Shown here piece after piece: positions 55,107 through 62,633 of a stretch of 64,000 nt of DNA. Positions within the stretch are counted from its first letter, which is position 1, and the number at the start of each line of letters is the position of its first letter. A program made the position numbers and the translations under genes. The notes beneath the pieces were generated by a model. The model was not told the origin of the DNA, ran no database searches, and saw nothing but the letters and a program-made list of their open reading frames with translations. Origin of the DNA: Rhizobium bangladeshense (lineage in GTDB: Bacteria > Pseudomonadota > Alphaproteobacteria > Rhizobiales > Rhizobiaceae); assembly GCF_017357245.1 (NCBI RefSeq), contig NZ_CP071612.1:437001-501000 (forward strand). The letters are read 5' to 3'.

Positions 55107-56096
55107 TTACTTGATCTTCGGGTTCAAGAGCGCGTCGATCTTCGGATCGGCCATGTTCGCCTTGGTGACGAGGTTGGCGCCGGTATCGACATTTTCCGGA
55201 ACCTTCTCGCCCTTGGAGACGGCAAGTGCGGTCTTGATGCCGTCATAGCCCATGCGATAGGGGTCCTGGACGACGAGGCCGGCGATCGCGCCGTCCTTGA
55301 GGAAGCCGACCGTCTTGTCGTCACTGTCGAAGCCGATCACCTTGATCTTGTCGCCGAGCTTGTTTTCGGCGATCGCCTGGCCGACGCCCTGCGCCAGGAT
55401 CAGGTTGGAGGCGAAGACGCCGACGAGGTTCGGGTTTGCCGTAATCAGGTCGGTCATCATGTTGAGACCGGTCGTCGCCTGGCCGTCGCCATACTTGTCG
55501 GCGATGACCTTCAGACCCGGATATTTGGTCTTGATCTGATCCAGGAAGCCTTCGCGGCGCTGCTCCAGCGAACCAACGCCCGGCAGGTTGGTCAGGATCA
55601 CGATGTCGCCTTCTTCCTTGCCCGTCATCTCCTTGATGGCGGCGGCAAGACCGTCGGCGGCGATGCGTCCGCCCTGGACGTTGTCGGTCGTCAGGAACGA
55701 CTTGAACGCCTTGGAGTCGGCGCCCGAGTCGATACCGATGATCGGGACTGACTTGGCAGCTTCGTCGATCGGCTTGCCGAGTGCCTTGAACTCGGTCGGC
55801 GAGATGACGATTGCGGCCGGCTTGCCGGCGACGGCATTCTCAAGAATGCTGATCTGGCCGTTGATATCGGATTCCGCCTGGGCGCCAAGCTCCGGCACGT
55901 TGACGCCGAGATCCTTGCCGGCCTTGCGGGCGCCCGCCAGAACGATCTGCCAGTAGAAGGACGTGGTGTCCTTGACGATGATCGGGATCGTCACATCGGC
56001 GGCAAAGGACGTGACCGGCATCGCCGTGGCGATGACGGCGGCACCCGCGAGCGCGGTAAAGGCGCGGCGCGACAGAATGGATTTCACGATGCTCAT
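55107..56096 (-). CDS. CUT2 sugar-binding protein (probable L-fucose)
   Basis: 329 aa from the ATG at 56096 with GAGGAGAA upstream. The signal peptide contains RRAF, so a twin-arginine-like start is possible, and cleavage is near SFA-A. The mature protein is a ribose/galactose-type binding protein (IPIIVKDTTSFYWQIVLAGARKAGKDLG; later IKVIGFDSDDKTVGFLKDGAIAGLVVQDPYRMGYDGIKTAL). Genes for fucose mutarotation and oxidation lie directly upstream, hence the substrate guess. A near-palindromic operator is centred about 75 bp before the start. Confidence 0.85.
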   Translation of the reverse strand: MSIVKSILSRRAFTALAGAAVIATAMPVTSFAADVTIPIIVKDTTSFYWQIVLAGARKAGKDLGVNVPELGAQAESDINGQISILENAVAGKPAAIVISPTEFKALGKPIDEAAKSVPIIGIDSGADSKAFKSFLTTDNVQGGRIAADGLAAAIKEMTGKEEGDIVILTNLPGVGSLEQRREGFLDQIKTKYPGLKVIADKYGDGQATTGLNMMTDLITANPNLVGVFASNLILAQGVGQAIAENKLGDKIKVIGFDSDDKTVGFLKDGAIAGLVVQDPYRMGYDGIKTALAVSKGEKVPENVDTGANLVTKANMADPKIDALLNPKIK

Positions 56097-56161
56097 AAAG
56101 GTTCTCCTCTCAGGATGCGTTCTCCTCCAAATAAACCGGACCGCTGAACGCTGGCGGAAGG

Positions 56162-56183
56162 TTTTTATCGATAAAAAACATTT
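56162..56183. promoter_or_regulatory. Operator copy A of the fucose cluster
   Basis: Contains the perfect palindrome TTTTTATCGATAAAAA (56162-56177) and continues to ACATTT. A near copy, same orientation, lies at 59388-59409; they share TTTTTATC and AAACATTT at the same spacing. It is 66 bp before the binding-protein ATG and probably binds the GntR regulator. Confidence 0.6.
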
Positions 56184-56302
56184 GCAGGCAGAAGCTAGCC
56201 GACGCGCATTCAAATTGCAAGGGCGTCGAACGCGCTTTTTTACTCCGGAAAACTCCCTCCAAGCACCTGATTTTATTTCATTACAACGATAGCCTAAAAT
56301 AG

Positions 56303-56752
56303 CTACCGGCTCGGTTCGACCTCGTGCGGGTGCACGACGCCCTTTTTTAAAATCAAATTCCCGTACAGCCGGAATTCCGTCGTCGCGACAATATAGGCAG
56401 CCTTGCGGGCCATGGCGTAGAAGGCAAAACGCTCCACCGGGACGATACGGAAATCGCCAGCGCGCTTCGAGACGATCTGCTGGAACTCCGCGCACACTTC
56501 GGGCACGGCGCCGGGGTCACCCACCACCTCCATCCGCCATGCCGTTTCCGGCACGAAGGTGTCGAGCGGCATATGCGACAGGATCGCTGCGGCCATGTCG
56601 GTAGCGCTGACGCCGTCGGCGCGGATGACAGGCGGTCCCATCGAGCCTGCAGGGAAATTGGCGTCGGCGATGACGATGTCGTCGCCATGCCCCATCGTTT
56701 TCAGCGCATGGAGCAGGTCAGGACCGAGCAGCGGATGAATACCCTTGAGCAT
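56303..56752 (-). CDS. fucU: L-fucose mutarotase (FucU/RbsD family)
   Basis: 149 aa with GGAGACACC before the ATG. The start MLKGIHPLLGPDLLHALKTMGHGDDIVIADANFPA with catalytic His and Asp, and the end LYGNLILKKGVVHP, mark FucU/RbsD. It interconverts anomers of L-fucose so that the dehydrogenase gets the right form. It starts 9 bp after the aldo/keto dehydrogenase gene, in one operon with it. Confidence 0.88.
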   Translation of the reverse strand: MLKGIHPLLGPDLLHALKTMGHGDDIVIADANFPAGSMGPPVIRADGVSATDMAAAILSHMPLDTFVPETAWRMEVVGDPGAVPEVCAEFQQIVSKRAGDFRIVPVERFAFYAMARKAAYIVATTEFRLYGNLILKKGVVHPHEVEPSR

Positions 56753-56761
56753 GGTGTCTCC

Positions 56762-57784
56762 TCAGACCCGGACCGCTTCGGTGCCGAGCGGCGGTGCGGT
56801 GAGCGTATAGGGCTCGAATTCGGCAAAGATGCCATCGGCAAGCGGCGGCGCGACGATTTCCATGTTGCGCGTCAGGCTCGAAGGCTTCGCCGTGCCGATC
56901 AGCACCGAGGCGACGATCGGATCGCGCAGCGGAAACTGCATGGCGGCGGCCGCGAGCGGCACGCCGTGGCGCTTGGCGATCGCCTCCATCGCGCCGACCT
57001 TGGCAAGCACATCCTCGCTGGCCGGCATATAATCGAAATGCGAGCCCGGCACCGGGCCGGTGGCGAGGATGCCGGAGTTGAAGACGCCGCCGACGACGAG
57101 CGACGTGCCCTTCTGCCGGCAGAGCGGCAGGAGTTCCTCCACCGCAGAGCGGTCGAGCAGCGTATAGCGGCCGGCAAGCAGAATGCAGTCGAGGTCGGCA
57201 TGGCGCATGACTTCGAGGCAGACCGGCACTTCGTTGACGCCGAGGCCGAAGGCGGAGATCGCGCCGGAAGACTTCAGCTCCTCCAGCGCCTTCACGCCGG
57301 AATCGAGCAATTGCTTCTGGTAGACCGCATTCTTGGCTGCGCCATGCGTATAGACGCCGATATCGTGCACATAGAGAATGTCGATGCGGTTGAGGCCAAG
57401 GCGCGCATAGCTGAACTCGACCGAGCGCATGATGCCATCATAGGAATAGTCGTAATCGGCGTCGAAGGAGAGCGGATCGACATAGCTGTAATCCGGTACC
57501 ATTCCCGTCGGCACCGGCCGAAGCAGCCGGCCGACCTTGGTGGAAAGCACGTAAGCGCCGTCCGCCTGGTCGCGCAGGAAATCGCCGACGCGCCGTTCGG
57601 CAAGGCCGAGGCCGTACCAGGGGGCGACGTCGAAATAGCGGATGCCGCTGTCCCAGGCGGCCTGCAGCGTTTCCATCGCCTGATCGCGCGGGCATGCGCG
57701 GTAGAGGCCGCCGAGCGGCGCCGCGCCGTAGCTGATCTCCGTCACCTCAAGCCCGGTCTTGCCGATCCGTCTCGTTTCCATCAT
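56762..57784 (-). CDS. L-fucose / D-threo-aldose 1-dehydrogenase (aldo/keto reductase family)
   Basis: 340 aa. The AKR pattern includes FDVAPWYGLGLAERRVGDFL (catalytic Asp, Tyr), LSTKVGRLLRP (Lys) and ILYVHDIGVYTHG (His). The start GKTGLEVTEISYGAAPLGGLY and the end SVLIGTAKPSSLTRNMEI match the D-threo-aldose 1-dehydrogenase branch, known to oxidise L-fucose, L-galactose and D-arabinose to the lactone. The adjacent FucU gene supports fucose as substrate. The UxaA-like gene is 46 bp upstream. Confidence 0.85.
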   Translation of the reverse strand: MMETRRIGKTGLEVTEISYGAAPLGGLYRACPRDQAMETLQAAWDSGIRYFDVAPWYGLGLAERRVGDFLRDQADGAYVLSTKVGRLLRPVPTGMVPDYSYVDPLSFDADYDYSYDGIMRSVEFSYARLGLNRIDILYVHDIGVYTHGAAKNAVYQKQLLDSGVKALEELKSSGAISAFGLGVNEVPVCLEVMRHADLDCILLAGRYTLLDRSAVEELLPLCRQKGTSLVVGGVFNSGILATGPVPGSHFDYMPASEDVLAKVGAMEAIAKRHGVPLAAAAMQFPLRDPIVASVLIGTAKPSSLTRNMEIVAPPLADGIFAEFEPYTLTAPPLGTEAVRV

Positions 57785-57830
57785 GCATCCTCAGGAACTG
57801 CGTAAAATCAAACTGTTAGGTTACCGCAAT

Positions 57831-59333
57831 CTAGAGCGTCGCACCGAGATGCCAAGGCACGAACTCATTATCGCCGTAACCGAAGATTTCGCTCTTGGTC
57901 TTCTTGCCCGAGGCCGTGTCGACGATCAGATCGAAGATCTCGCGGCCCTTGCCACTGATCGTCGCGTCGCCGGTGGCGATCGTGCCGCAATCGATGTCCA
58001 TGTCCTCTTCCATCGAGGCATAGAGCGCCGAATTGCTCGATAGCTTCAGCGACGGCGCCGGCCGGCAGCCGAAGCAGCTGCCGCGGCCGGTGGTAAAGGC
58101 GATCATGTTGGCGCCGCCCGCTACCTGGCCGGTTGCCGAAACCGGATCATAGCCGGGCGTGTCCATGAACACGAGGCCGGGAGCGGTCACCCGTTCGGCA
58201 TAGCCATAGACCGCCGTCAGCGGCGAGCGGCCGCCCTTGGCGACGGCACCGAGCGATTTTTCGAGGATGGTGGTGAGCCCGCCGCGCTTGTTGCCGGGCG
58301 AGGGATTGTTGTCGAGCGAGGCGCCGTGCAGGGCGACATAATCTTCCCACCAGGCAATTTTCTCGTCGAGTTTCCTCGCCACCTCGTCGCTGACAGCGCG
58401 GCTGCGCAGCAGATGCTCGGCGCCGTAGATTTCCGAAGTCTCCGACAGGATCGCCGTGCCGCCGGCCGCCGCCAGGAGATCGGCAGCGACACCGAGCGCC
58501 GGATTGGCGGTGATGCCGGAAAAACCGTCCGAGCCGCCGCATTGCAGGCCGATGATGATCTCGCCGATCGAGATCGGCACGCGCTTTTCCCTGCCGACAT
58601 CGGCGGCGATCTCGCGCAGCACGCCCATGGCGCGCTCGACCGCGCGGCGCGAACCACCGGCATCCTGGATGTTGAAATGCCGCTTGGAGGCGCCAGCACC
58701 GCTCTGGCCGTAGAGCGTCAGCTGGTTGACCTCGCAGCCGAGGCCGATCATCAGCACGCCGCCGAAATTGACATGCCTCGTATAGCCGGCAAGCGTCCGG
58801 TGCAGCACGTTCATGCCGTCGCCGGTCGAGCTCATGCCGCAGCCCTGGTCATGGACGATCGGCACAAAACCGTCGATGCCGTCGTAATGCGGCAGGATCG
58901 ACCGGTTCGCCTCGTCGGCGATCGCCCGGCAGACGGTGGTGGAACAGTTCACGCTGGCGATGATGCCGATATAGTTGCGCGTCGCCGCCCGCCCGTCGGC
59001 GCGGCGATAGCCCATGAAGGTGCGCGCCTTGTCCTCGGCGCTTGCTTCTTCCGGCGCCGAATTGGCGGTGACGGCGAGCCGGTCGTTTTCAAAGTGCAGA
59101 TTATGGCTGTGCACATGGTCGCCGGCCTTGACTTCGGAGGTGGTGCGACCGATCGCCTGCCCATACTTCACCACGGCGGACCCAAGCGGAATATCGGCGA
59201 TCGCCACCTTATGGCCCGGTTCGATCTTCTGGCGGGCCTCGACGCCGGCTACCGTCGAGCCCTCAGCGATGGCGGACGTTGCGACCGCGACATTGTCGCC
59301 GGCCGACAGGATGATCCATGGCTGCTTGTCCAA
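57831..59333 (-). CDS. UxaA-family sugar-acid dehydratase (possible L-fuconate dehydratase)
   Basis: 500 aa. It has an N-terminal SAF domain (about residues 5-95) and a long UxaA domain: YIGIIASVNCSTTVCRAIADEA, VPIVHDQGCGMSS, LMIGLGCEVNQL, LQCGGSDGFSGITANPALG and a late FTTGRGSCFG. This is the full-length altronate/galactarate dehydratase layout, iron-dependent. Start TTG at 59333 has GGGAGAAGAG before it; there is no nearby ATG. Given its neighbours, L-fuconate (from L-fucose) is the likeliest substrate; altronate cannot be excluded. First gene of the catabolic operon. Confidence 0.85.
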   Translation of the reverse strand: MDKQPWIILSAGDNVAVATSAIAEGSTVAGVEARQKIEPGHKVAIADIPLGSAVVKYGQAIGRTTSEVKAGDHVHSHNLHFENDRLAVTANSAPEEASAEDKARTFMGYRRADGRAATRNYIGIIASVNCSTTVCRAIADEANRSILPHYDGIDGFVPIVHDQGCGMSSTGDGMNVLHRTLAGYTRHVNFGGVLMIGLGCEVNQLTLYGQSGAGASKRHFNIQDAGGSRRAVERAMGVLREIAADVGREKRVPISIGEIIIGLQCGGSDGFSGITANPALGVAADLLAAAGGTAILSETSEIYGAEHLLRSRAVSDEVARKLDEKIAWWEDYVALHGASLDNNPSPGNKRGGLTTILEKSLGAVAKGGRSPLTAVYGYAERVTAPGLVFMDTPGYDPVSATGQVAGGANMIAFTTGRGSCFGCRPAPSLKLSSNSALYASMEEDMDIDCGTIATGDATISGKGREIFDLIVDTASGKKTKSEIFGYGDNEFVPWHLGATL

Positions 59334-59387
59334 TCTCTTCTCCCTGAAGGAAACGCTCGCTGCATCGGCGAATGCGATTGATTTTGT

Positions 59388-59409
59388 TTTTTATCTACAA
59401 TAAACATTT
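59388..59409. promoter_or_regulatory. Operator copy B of the fucose cluster
   Basis: TTTTTATC at 59388-59395 and AAACATTT ending at 59409, the same two blocks at the same spacing as copy A (56162-56183). It lies 55 bp before the UxaA-like start, in the divergent region shared with the GntR gene. Confidence 0.55.
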
Positions 59410-59571
59410 TGGAGTCAACGGGTATATTGATCCTGTGGACGAGGGAGGCAATGCGCCGCAGACGATCGGAAATACGCTAATGGATTTTTGAACAAGCTCC
59501 GGTCGGGCGCCTTTTTCGCTTTTTGAAGCGAAACGGAAATCCCGGCACGCGGGCGGAAAGCGGGGGATCTG

Positions 59572-60468
59572 ATGGCAAGGCAGAACACGGTCTTCAAGGA
59601 AGCATACAACAGGTATGCCGCTGCCCTGCGCACGGATACGGCGCTGCCGTCGGAACCGGAGATCGCGGCGCAGCTCGGCGTCAGCCGTTCCACCGCGCGC
59701 GCCATCCTCACCCGCCTCAGCGATGAAGGCATCATCCGCTGGAACAAGCGTCAGAAGATCGTGCTGCGCGATCCGACCGACCGCGACCTCTTTCCCTCCG
59801 AAGAGACGGATTCGCTGCATGACATCATCGAGCGCAGCTTCATGCGGCGCATCCTCGCTGATGACGCTGCCCCGGGCATGCAGATCAACGAGCTGGAGCT
59901 TGCCCGCGAGATCGGCACCGGCACGACGAGCGTGCGCGAATTCCTGATCCGCTTCTCCCGATTCGGCCTGATCGAAAAGCGGCCGAACAGCCATTGGACG
60001 CTGAAGGGCTTCACCCGCGAATTCGCGCTCGAACTTGCCGATGTCCGAGAGATGTTCGAGCTGCATTCTGCCGCCGAATTCGGCAGGCTTCCCCGAGACA
60101 ATCAGGCCTGGGCCGATCTTGCCGCCATGCGTGAGGAACATCTCGCCATGCTTGCCGACATCAACCAGCGTTTCAAGGATTTCTCCGTCCTCGACGAGCG
60201 CTTCCACCTTTTGATCCACCGCGCTTCGAAGAACCGCTTCATTGCCGATTTCTACGATGCGATCGCCATCATCTTCCACTATCATTACCAGTGGAACAAG
60301 ACCGCTGCCCGCGAGCGCAACGAGCGCGCCATCCACGAACATCTGGATTATATCGCGGCGCTGGAATCCGGCGACCAGGCAGCAATCGAGAAGGCCTGCC
60401 GCGTCCACCTGCGCTCAGCCCGCCAGACCCTCCTGCAATCTCTGCCGAATGTGAGCGACAACGGCTGA
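59572..60468 (+). CDS. GntR-family regulator with two winged-helix domains and an FCD domain
   Basis: 298 aa with GGGGGA upstream of the ATG. Residues about 8-66 form a GntR HTH (LPSEPEIAAQLGVSRSTARAILTRLSDEGII) and residues about 80-145 a second one (LELAREIGTGTTSVREFLIRFSRFGLIEKRP). An FCD ligand-binding domain ends the protein (VREMFELHSAAEFG; FHLLIHRASKNRF). Normal FadR-type proteins have one HTH and about 230-250 aa. It is divergent from the UxaA-like gene and probably controls both fucose transcription units. Confidence 0.85.
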   Translation: MARQNTVFKEAYNRYAAALRTDTALPSEPEIAAQLGVSRSTARAILTRLSDEGIIRWNKRQKIVLRDPTDRDLFPSEETDSLHDIIERSFMRRILADDAAPGMQINELELAREIGTGTTSVREFLIRFSRFGLIEKRPNSHWTLKGFTREFALELADVREMFELHSAAEFGRLPRDNQAWADLAAMREEHLAMLADINQRFKDFSVLDERFHLLIHRASKNRFIADFYDAIAIIFHYHYQWNKTAARERNERAIHEHLDYIAALESGDQAAIEKACRVHLRSARQTLLQSLPNVSDNG

Positions 60469-60611
60469 GGCAAGGCAGGCAACCCGCTCGACTGCGACCT
60501 TGTGGAGCATTGCGACATTGGATGACCCCTTCGGGGCATAAGAGTGACGGCTCTCCGCCGGCCTTGCGGCGACGCCTCCCTTCTCGCGCATTCAATGACC
60601 GGCGCCGCGCC

Positions 60612-62597
60612 ATGAAACCTTCTGATTTGCAAGCCGTTATCGTGCTTATGACCGACGTTAAACTCAACCCGAAATCGGTCGAAGGCACCGAGCAGGACGG
60701 TGCCGAGAAGTCGCGCCAGGAGAGGGCTTCGACTGTCGAGATCGCGCCGCCGCCGGATGTCATCGAACCCAGTCCGGAGCTCACGCCTGAGGAGGCCGAG
60801 CAGGCACGCAAGCGATATTTGCTGAGGCGTTTCTGGATCAGCGCCCGCCGCTACTGGGGCAGCAGTGGCGACAGGCTTGCATGGCCGTGCTCCATCGGCC
60901 TGTTGGTGATGATCTGCATGAATGTCGGCTTTCAATATGGGATCAATCGCTGGAACCGCGGGATCTTCGATGCCATCGAGCGACACGACGCCGCCACCGT
61001 CTATTACCTGAGCGCCGTATTCGTGCCGCTGGTGCTCGGAAGCGTCGCCCTTGTCACCGCACAAGTCTATGTCCGTATGATGATTCAGCGCCGCTGGCGG
61101 TCCTGGCTAACGGCGGCGGTGATCGCTCGCTGGCTCGCCAACGGCCGCTATTATCAGCTGAACCTGATCGGCGGCGATCACAAAAATCCCGAGGCGCGCA
61201 TCTCGGAGGATTTGCGGATTGCCACCGAAGCGCCGGTCGATTTCATCGCCGGCGTCATTTCGGCATTTCTGTCGGCCTCGACCTTCATCGTGGTGCTTTG
61301 GACGATCGGCGGAGCGCTCACCCTTCCGGTCGCAGGGTCGACTATCACCATTCCCGGCTTTCTCGTCGTCACTGCGGTTCTCTATGCCGTGATCACCTCA
61401 ACCGTGATCGCCGTCATCGGCCGCCACTTCGTCAGGGTTTCCGAGGTCAAGAACCAGGTGGAAGCTGAGCTCCGTTACACGCTGACCCGTGTGCGGGAAA
61501 ACGGCGAGAGCATCGCCTTGCTTGGCGGAGAGGAAGAGGAGCGTAGCGACCTCGACAAGACATTTTCCAATGTGCTCAGGCAATGGGCGCTGCTTGCGCG
61601 CCAGCACATGCGCACGACCTTCGTCTCGCACGGATCGATGCTGATTGCGCCTGTCGTGCCGCTCCTGCTATGCGCGCCGAAGTTTCTGGCAGGCGGTATG
61701 ACGCTTGGCGAGGTCATGCAGGCTGCCTCCGCCTTCGCCATCGTTCAGACTGCGTTCGGATGGCTGGTCGACAACTACCCGCGTCTTGCCGACTGGAACG
61801 CCTGCGCGCGGCGCGTCGCCTCGCTGATGATGTCGCTCGACGGTCTCGAGCGCGCCGAACAGAGCGACACTCTCGGACGCATCAAGCACGGTGAAACTGA
61901 GGGCAATGCGATCCTGAACTTGAATGATCTCTCGGTATCTCTCGATGACGGCACCGCGGTGGTCAAGGAAACCCAGGTCGAGATCGCGCCGGGCGAGCGG
62001 GTGCTCGTGGCAGGCGAATCCGGCTCGGGCAAGAGCACGCTGGTGCGTGCCATCGCCGGTCTTTGGCCCTGGGGTCACGGCAGCGTCGATTTCCACGGCG
62101 ACCGCCGCCTGTTCATGTTGCCGCAGCGGCCCTATATTCCGTCCGGGACGCTTCGCCGCGCCGTGGCCTACCCCCGCGCCGCCGACAGCTGGACGCCCGA
62201 GGAAATCAGGGCCGCCCTTGCCAAGGTGGGACTGGATTATCTGAGGGAAAAGATCGAGGAGGACGCGCCATGGGACCAGATTCTCTCGGGCGGCGAAAAG
62301 CAGCGGCTCGCCTTTGCGCGGCTGCTATTGCACCATCCCGATATTATCGTGCTCGACGAAGCAACCTCGGCGCTCGATGAGAAGAGCCAGGACAAGATGA
62401 TGGAGACGGTGATCAATGAAATGCCGACGGTCACCATCATCAGCGTGGCGCATCGCGCCGAGCTGGAAGCCTTCCATAGCCGCAAGATCACCCTCGAGCG
62501 GCGCAAGGGCGGCGCCAAGCTCGTCAGCGATATCGATCTTGTCCAGCGCAAGGGAAGACGGAACCTGATCCTGCGCGTTTTGGACAACCGCCGCTAG
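60612..62597 (+). CDS. SbmA/BacA-like ABC transporter with fused ATPase
   Basis: 661 aa from the ATG at 60612, 649 aa if from 60648; neither start has a strong site. A membrane domain of about six helices (GVISAFLSASTFIVVLWTIG, and VIARWLANGRYYQLNLIGGDHKNPEARISEDLRI, typical of the YddA/ABCD/BacA group) is followed by an ATPase with GESGSGKSTLVRAIAGLWPWG, ILSGGEKQRLAFARLLL and IIVLDEATSALDEKS. Relatives include Bradyrhizobium BclA and mycobacterial BacA, which import peptides such as plant NCR peptides, as well as uncharacterised YddA proteins. It is not the ATPase-less BacA itself. Not part of the fucose operon. Confidence 0.85.
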   Translation: MKPSDLQAVIVLMTDVKLNPKSVEGTEQDGAEKSRQERASTVEIAPPPDVIEPSPELTPEEAEQARKRYLLRRFWISARRYWGSSGDRLAWPCSIGLLVMICMNVGFQYGINRWNRGIFDAIERHDAATVYYLSAVFVPLVLGSVALVTAQVYVRMMIQRRWRSWLTAAVIARWLANGRYYQLNLIGGDHKNPEARISEDLRIATEAPVDFIAGVISAFLSASTFIVVLWTIGGALTLPVAGSTITIPGFLVVTAVLYAVITSTVIAVIGRHFVRVSEVKNQVEAELRYTLTRVRENGESIALLGGEEEERSDLDKTFSNVLRQWALLARQHMRTTFVSHGSMLIAPVVPLLLCAPKFLAGGMTLGEVMQAASAFAIVQTAFGWLVDNYPRLADWNACARRVASLMMSLDGLERAEQSDTLGRIKHGETEGNAILNLNDLSVSLDDGTAVVKETQVEIAPGERVLVAGESGSGKSTLVRAIAGLWPWGHGSVDFHGDRRLFMLPQRPYIPSGTLRRAVAYPRAADSWTPEEIRAALAKVGLDYLREKIEEDAPWDQILSGGEKQRLAFARLLLHHPDIIVLDEATSALDEKSQDKMMETVINEMPTVTIISVAHRAELEAFHSRKITLERRKGGAKLVSDIDLVQRKGRRNLILRVLDNRR

Positions 62598-62633
62598 CTC
62601 ACATCCAGGCACCCGTGATGAACTGGAAGTCCG

